Source of the DNA: Artemia franciscana
Lineage: Eukaryota > Arthropoda > Branchiopoda > Anostraca > Artemiidae
DNA length: 64,000 nt
Direction: 5' to 3'
Assembly: GCF_032884065.1 (NCBI RefSeq)
Contig: NC_088863.1
Span: forward strand, 38,659,076-38,723,075
Shown here: positions 58,541 through 64,000 of the stretch, piece by piece
Layout: the number at the start of each line of letters is the position of its first letter
How positions within the stretch are numbered: the stretch's first letter is position 1
Program-made: the position numbers and the translations under genes
The notes under the pieces: generated by a model
What the model saw: only the letters and a program-made list of their open reading frames with translations
Told to the model about the DNA's origin: nothing
The model's database searches: none

Positions 58541-61190
58541 GAATTGTAAGAGCAGAAGTAGTATTAGTAATAGTCCCAAAAGTTCCAACTTAATACCCCC
58601 AGTCGTTTTCAACATGTTGCTGAGATATCTTATTGGCAACCATAAACACCCTGCCTTTTGATTTAGTTTAAAGCAACATTTGCTTTTAAAGCATAATAGG
58701 CCAATTGCATGATTGTGGGAGGTTGACATGCCCGATATTTCTAAAAACATAGTTGCTGAACCGTTTTAATATTCTAAACAAAAGGGTGGTCTCATAATTT
58801 TGACTGGATATGTTTTGGAAAATGAATGGACTTGAGAGAAAGGCTGCTTGCCCTCAAATCTCTCTTTACTCTTCAAAAGGACACTAGAAGTTTTAATTTT
58901 GAGTCTATTTAGCTCATTTACAGCTTTCAATGATCTAGTAATTGCGGAGTGGTGCTACCTATTATGTTACTTATATACTCTTTAAAAATATGCATGCACA
59001 CAGTTTTTTTGTTTAATTGAAACTCCTCCTGAACTCTCCCTAAAAGTTTCACCTTAATACCATTAGGGTCGTTTGCTACAGGAACTGTAGTGGTAGTATT
59101 AATAGTATACACGTAATGCCTGCTGGCTAGTTCAAAATCCCCCCATAACTTACCATGAAAGGTCTAATTTAATGATATAAGTTGTTCTTCAGATAGTGCT
59201 TTGTAAAGTTATTTAAAGTCATATGCTCATAGATTGTTTTGATTATTTCAATATACACCTTATTATTCCTTAAAAGCTTCACATTAATGTCCTTAGCTTG
59301 TGCTGTGGCAATAGTTGCAGTCGCATTAGTAGCAGTATGCGCATAGCACCTCTGGTTTCTTCGACATCCCCTTCAACACATGCTGAAACTTTCAGCTTAA
59401 TACTCTGAACCGATCCAGATGCAGTTCTGACGCGTCTGCCTGACAACCTGTGTGGGCATAGTGTGTTTCAAATTGGTTCCATACAGTTTCTATATATCCC
59501 AAATTGTTTCCCTTAGTATCCTTAGTTTTAATAGCAGTGGGAATAGTAGTAGCAGTCGAATTAATTGTAGTAGCCTTAATGGCAGTATTAGTAATAGTAG
59601 TAGTAGTATGAGCAGAAGAAGTAGCATTAGGATGCAAATGTTTTCTTTTGGTTAATTCCACGTCCCTAACATCAAGCCTTGTTGTTTTCAACTTCACATA
59701 CCAAACTGTTCCTAAGATATTAGTGTTACACCTTTTTGACATTCGGCATACAGACGGCATGTTGTGATTCAGCTCACCCCCACTCATCAAAATTCCTTGT
59801 CAATTTCATCTTCATAGCCTTAGGCATATTTTTAATAGTAGTCACAGTAGTAGTGTTGATATTACTAATAATAGTATTGAATAGCGGTAGTACTACTAGC
59901 AATAATAATATTAACATATTTCCTTTTGTCAGTCCCCTTTAAGCATTCTCCGAAAGTTCCAAATTAATACCCAAATCAATTCTTGATATACGCTATTTTG
60001 ACAGTGTGCATGCGCATAGCGTCTTTTGATTTAGTTCAAATTTCCCCTCAAAATTGTAAATGGAATAGTGGTGGCAGTTGTAGTAGTATTGGTAGCATGC
60101 AAGTATTGCCTTTTTGATCATATCCCTTATCATTTCCTGAATTTTTCAAATTAATATGTTCAGTTATTCCTGTGTCCTGCCCTTTTGAATATCCATGTAT
60201 ACGTAACGGGTTTTGATTTAGTTCAACACTCTCCTCAACATCCTCTGAAAGGCTCACCTGAACGCCCTCAATCTTCTTGGAAAGTAAAGTTCAAAAACGC
60301 ATATCTCTCAATAACATATACTATGTGTAAACAATGAAAAAATGCCTAACTTACAGCGCCTGTCCTGAACAAAATAGATCTCTTAAAATTTCGATAGGAT
60401 ATGTTTTGGGGAATGATAGACTTGTTAGGGGGGGCTGATTGCCCTCCATTCATTTTTTACTTTTAAAAAGGGCACTAAAACTTCCGACTTCCAGTCAAAA
60501 GAGCTCCATCCGATTCAAAGTTTATATAACCACCCGTTCCATAAAAACCTTAAATGCTCCGGGGCATAACTCACAACTCTTTTCCATGGGCTCTGCGGGA
60601 TTTTACCCCCTTTAAAGACACTGTTATTTGATTTTTGTACTATTTACAAAATAGCTATCTCACAATTTCAGTTGAATGCGTGTCAGGAAAGGGGGGGGGG
60701 CTATTTATTCTCCATCATGTTTGAATCTTAAAAGAGATCTAGAACTATACATTTGTAATAAAATGAGCCCCTTCTAAAGTTCATACGACCGACCCTTACA
60801 TAAGAACTTTATAAGCTCCTGAGGCATACCTTACAACATTAACCCATAGACTTGACCCCTGAGACCCCTGAGGGCTGTGGGGAATCGTCATCCTCAAAGA
60901 CATGATTTCCGGACCTTTCAACTACATTGAACAAAATGGTTATCTCAAAATTTTAATTAGATGTGTTTCGGGAAATGGTGGGCGTGGCAGGAGGGTTAAT
61001 TGCCCTTCAGTCACTTTCGATTATCAAAAAGAACACTAGCGCTTTCAATTTCCAATCGAATGAGCTCTTTTCAAAGTTTCTATGACAACTCCTTTGATAC
61101 GAAGTGCCCTGGTCTAAGACTAAAAAAAAAAAAAATAATACATTGTGCACACGTCGCTCTTTACTTAGGCAGCGCAGTGGCGCTGCCTAA
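58541..61190 (+). repeat. Composite tandem repeat, copy 3
   Basis: The same order as copies 1 and 2: units with GTAGTA runs (58540-58575, 59085-59110, 59530-59620, 59840-59905, 60065-60100) and 'cccttttgac' blocks, then about 330-bp units with 'cttttaaaaagggcacta', 'ccataaaaaccttaaatgc', 'cttacaac.tt.accc'. It ends 'gatacgaagtgccctggtct', poly-A, 'cgtcgctctttacttaggca'. Short frames such as 59392-59790 are read-through of GTA-type repeats. Confidence 0.75.
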
Positions 61191-62060
61191 ATATAAACTT
61201 AGTAATATAAACTTAGATCTTAACTTGCATTTGCACCAAGTCAGTCAACAGGTATGAATTACTATATTTTTGGTCAACTCAGGCCTTGGCTTGATTTTGT
61301 GCCAAGTCATGAATTAATATATTTTCACACTGAAATAAATTCCTTTTTGTACCAACTAAGAACTTCTCTTGTTTATTCAGTGAGTCAGGATTTAGCAAGT
61401 TTTTGCCCTCGTCAAGATTTAAGTTTTTACGCTCAGTCAGAATTTCGGTGGGTTCTACCTCAATTCAGCATTTACCGAGTTTCTAAGTTAGGACTTGGTT
61501 GAGTTCTGGTGTATGTTAAGAAAAACTACCTGTTATCGCAGCATGTTAGGACTAAGCTTATTTTACACAGAGTTGGGCTTTACCTCACTCTTATGCCCAA
61601 TTGAGACTTGTTTTGTGTTATCACTTGATCAGGAATTCCTTGTTCTTTTACTAATTCAGAATTCGGCTTTTTCTGGCAGCTAGTCTGAATCTAACTAATT
61701 TCCGCAACAGGCTAGTTATCTCATTTGGGCACCAAGTCAGGTCTTAGATTTTCTTTGCATTAGTTTGGAACTTAGTCTAATTTTCCACCTAGTTAAGCCA
61801 ATCACATAGTTTTGGACCTTTACTCCTAGAACTAAGTCCATTGCTGTTTTTAAATTACAACCAAGTGTTGTGCGAGGCTTCGAGAGCTAAGGGCGAGGCT
61901 TCAAGGGAGCATGTCTACCTCCCAATCACTTTTAACCCCTTGATAAGTGCAGTAGAACTTTCAATTTCTGATCGATTAAGGTCCATCCCTAGGTGTTATG
62001 AACAACTGTTCTATACGAACAGGTTAGGAGAAAGGGTAGATAAAAAGAAATAGTATTACC
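61191..62060. repeat. Degenerate short repeats of unknown type
   Basis: Imperfectly spaced blocks such as 'caccaagtcagtcaaca', 'gtgccaagtcatgaatta', 'ggcaccaagtcaggtctta' and 'aagttaggacttggttgag' suggest an old ~50-bp tandem array (61190-61830). From 61900 to 62000 a single unit of the composite repeat is recognisable ('cccaatcacttttaacccctt'). No gene. Confidence 0.4.
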
Positions 62061-62142
62061 TTATACCTTAGAGACACATCGCTGTTTTGCTTCTGTGTTC
62101 ACACAAAAAAAATGAATCTACGAAGCAAAAACTTTATTTATT

Positions 62143-62357
62143 CTATTTATAAAACTCTGGAATATTAGCTTTAAAAGTTAACTTATCGTTCCACCAATGG
62201 GGGCATATCTGTTGAGCCCTTCGGATGTTCTGAATAAAGCGAACACCTTGAAATTTCTTTCCGAAGTCATTTGGGACCAGGTACCCCAGGCAATTGGGGA
62301 CGTTGAAGTTATAGGCTGCCCTGCGTTTGTCTTTCTTCAGCATCAGAATACTAAAAA
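62143..62357 (-). CDS. Unassigned terminal exon next to the chitin-binding exon
   Basis: On the minus strand the acceptor-like 'ttaaactttttag' precedes an open frame ILMLKKDKRRAAYNFNVPNC, LGYLVPNDFGKKFQGVRFIQ, NIRRAQQICPHWWNDKLTFK, ANIPEFYK, stop. AATAAA follows within a few bases of the stop ('tagaataaataaag'). Composition (Trp pair, Cys, mixed charge) is that of a real protein. I do not recognise the family. It lies about 300 bases downstream of the chitin-binding exon on the same strand. It could be an alternative last exon of that gene or the end of another gene. Confidence 0.5.
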
Positions 62358-62650
62358 GTTTAATTTATGATCAAACCAGCCTTTCTCCAAATTTCAGGCA
62401 GTTCTACAAGATGATGCCAGAGAAAAAAAAGACACTAATTAAATAGTAAAGAGAGTCGTATGCTTTTTACTAAGTGTAAATTAAAACGTAGATTATGAGT
62501 CCCTTAAAAAAATAAATATTTTCACTGGTAGAAAAGTACAACATATAAGTTGTTATTGCCACAGTAATCACGAAACACACTAATTAAATAGGAAAAGAGA
62601 AAAACAAGAAAACAATTATGACTAAAGCAATTGTATGGAATCAACGGAAA

Positions 62651-62817
62651 TTAACGAGTGAAGCCAAGAAGGTTACAAGGAACATTATGTGGCCAGTCAC
62701 AAACATCTAAAGATGGATTGAAATAAAGCCCGTCAGGACAATATCGTAGCTCAGTCCGGCCATCCCAACATACAAAGAATTCACTGCAGTTGTAAGGGCT
62801 GGGCACAAGCTCATAGC
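62651..62817 (-). CDS. Chitin-binding type 2 (peritrophin-A, CBM14) domain, last exon
   Basis: On the minus strand the acceptor 'ttatttctattttag' opens an exon that reads YELVPSPYNCSEFFVCWDGR, then TELRYCPDGLYFNPSLDVCD, WPHNVPCNLLGFTR and a stop at 62653-62651. The family pattern is C-x-x-(Y/F)-x-x-C-x(5,6)-C-W-x-G-x(n)-C-x-x-G-L-x-F-(N/D)-x-x-x-x-x-C-(D/N)-(W/Y)-P-x-x-V-x-C. Five of the six cysteines are visible here, with the first expected in the preceding exon. It enters in phase 1. Such domains bind chitin in cuticle or peritrophic matrix proteins and chitin deacetylases, so the product is probably secreted. Upstream exons would be to the right of 62817; I did not find them. Confidence 0.85.
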
Positions 62818-64000
62818 CTAAAATAGAAATAACTTAAATGAAACTGTTGCGTGAATGGCTAAGTTGGAAAACTAAATTAAAATAATAAACTCCACAACAA
62901 ATCAATTAGAATATTAGAAAAAGTAACAAACACAATGGGACTGTGTTGTGTGTATACTAGTGTAAATTATAATTAACACATATTTCAGTGTTTTCCCATG
63001 GAGCATCATAGAAAGGGGGTGCAACCGGTCAGAACAATTAAACATTCAGAAAAGGAATTATTTTTCATAAAGCATTAATGAATCTCAAACAATTGTTGGC
63101 TAACCGTCCTCAGAAATGTATTATTTAGATAACGTTTTAGCTGCCTGATCTCCAAAATTCCTTGTTTCTGACAAGTCCTTTTTTTGATTGGATTCCTGTT
63201 TTTTAGTTAAAATGGGTCAGTTATTCGACATTTACTGTCATACTCGTTTGCAACAGAGTAATTTTCACATGACCAACTTCCTAATGTATACAGAAACAGA
63301 GGAAAAATGGGGAACATGGTTACTAATCACTTCCAGGTAAAATACTAACCGACAAATATCAGTTAGAAAAACTTTTAAACTCAACATGACAAAATTCCAC
63401 TCACTAGAGTCTATACCATAAACTTTAGAATGGGAATCCCAGTATACACATCGAGAAGCACAAGCTATTCAATAAATTTCCACATCATGTACATATTAAC
63501 CTAGTTAAAAACTATAAAAAAAACATACTTAATTCCTCAAGGCCAGCTCAACCCATACAAATTTGTAATGCACTACAAATCTTTAAAGAAACTCCCCTTC
63601 TGACAATTTCCCTGGAAAATTCTTGCTGAATTAAATTCCACTTTGAAATTCCTCCCCTAAGGAAATCCTCCTTAGAAAATGCCCCCAGAAGATATTCCCC
63701 TGCAAAAAATCCCTTGTGAACGAATTAATCTCCAAAAATCCCCCCCCATGCAAAGCTGAACAGCCAAAGAGTTTTCACAAACAAAAAGAATGAAAAAAGA
63801 AGGTATTTTAGAAAATTGTAATTATGTTCAAAAATATAGGCAGAATATATGGCGTAGATTTTCCTTTCTATTTATTTATACAGTTTAGTTTCTTTCAATT
63901 TCTTAGTGCTTTGGGATGTTGAATTGTCATATGTGGGTAAAATTGAAAATTGAAACAAGAAACTAGTTTAATACTAGTACTTGTTTAATAATAGTAAAAA
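62818..64000. other. Probable intron of the chitin-binding gene; no further exon seen
   Basis: AT-rich sequence. The stretch 63590-63760 ('ctccccttctgacaatttccctggaaaattc', 'cctcccctaaggaaatcctcc', poly-C) resembles, in reverse, the middle part of repeat copy C (57470-57620), so a decayed repeat lies here. A 'tagttaaa' and 'ctagttt' pair near the end has no clear meaning. Confidence 0.4.

Noticed and set aside
59392-59790. 132-residue Thr/Ala/Asn-rich minus-strand ORF
   Set aside because: Product of GTA/TAC-type microsatellite units in the composite repeat.

Overview
This is a repeat-dense, AT-rich invertebrate nuclear window. It has split genes with GT-AG exon borders, no operons, and mobile-element debris everywhere. 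Three things point to an arthropod: a terminal exon with a peritrophin-type chitin-binding domain, a metabotropic-glutamate-receptor-like gene, and a mix of Helitrons, Penelope-like elements, CR1/jockey-type LINEs and Ty3/gypsy. A dispersed 1.6 kb repeat (35.8, 38.3 and 56.8 kb) resembles sequence I associate with the brine shrimp Artemia. That is recall without a search, so the organism is only 'branchiopod crustacean, perhaps Artemia'.

The main host gene is on the minus strand and covers about the left half. Four exons of a class C GPCR of the mGluR/mangetout type can be read with matching splice phases: exon 1 (33351-33512, start codon and signal peptide), exon 2 (18898-19057), exon 3 (7100-7206) and exon 4 (2804-2952). 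The gene then leaves the window on the left. Together they encode the start of the extracellular Venus-flytrap ligand-binding domain. The introns are 14.3, 11.7 and 4.1 kb and are filled with repeats. A second copy of exon 2 lies at 42505-42664 on the plus strand, inside a ~1.7 kb inverted duplication (18.89-20.74 kb versus 40.97-42.68 kb) that encloses exon 1. This is the most unusual structure in the window.

Other host candidates are three isolated terminal exons and one chitin-binding exon: 35598-35723 (minus, AATAAA downstream), 48539-48646 (plus, AATAAA at 49071), 62143-62357 (minus, AATAAA downstream) and 62651-62817 (minus, CBM14).

Layout. 0-0.8 kb: Penelope endonuclease and 3' end. 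0.8-2.3, 7.6-10.9 and 58.5-61.2 kb: three copies of a composite tandem repeat. 4.1-5.8 kb: Helitron debris. 10.5-10.64 kb: near-perfect palindrome. 10.9-11.3 kb: gypsy pol relic. 11.3-12.2 kb: minisatellite. 12.2-17.86 kb: satellite with a three-monomer higher-order period and an inverted block. 17.86-18.8 kb: LINE endonuclease relic. 21.9-27.5 kb: two head-to-tail Helitrons, the second carrying three tRNA-like units. 27.5-32.9 kb: more Helitron and Penelope fragments ending in a long (TA)n. 35.8-40.0 kb: two copies of the 1.6 kb repeat plus a palindrome. 40.0-40.7 kb: LINE RT relic. 42.8-43.9 kb: Penelope. 44.8-48.05 kb: almost full-length but broken CR1-like LINE. 49.87 kb: hAT-type terminus. 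50.5-53.0 kb: foldback and tandem repeats. 53.6-56.5 kb: two local tandem duplications. 56.8-58.1 kb: third copy of the 1.6 kb repeat. 62.1-62.8 kb: chitin-binding gene end. None of the mobile elements looks intact.
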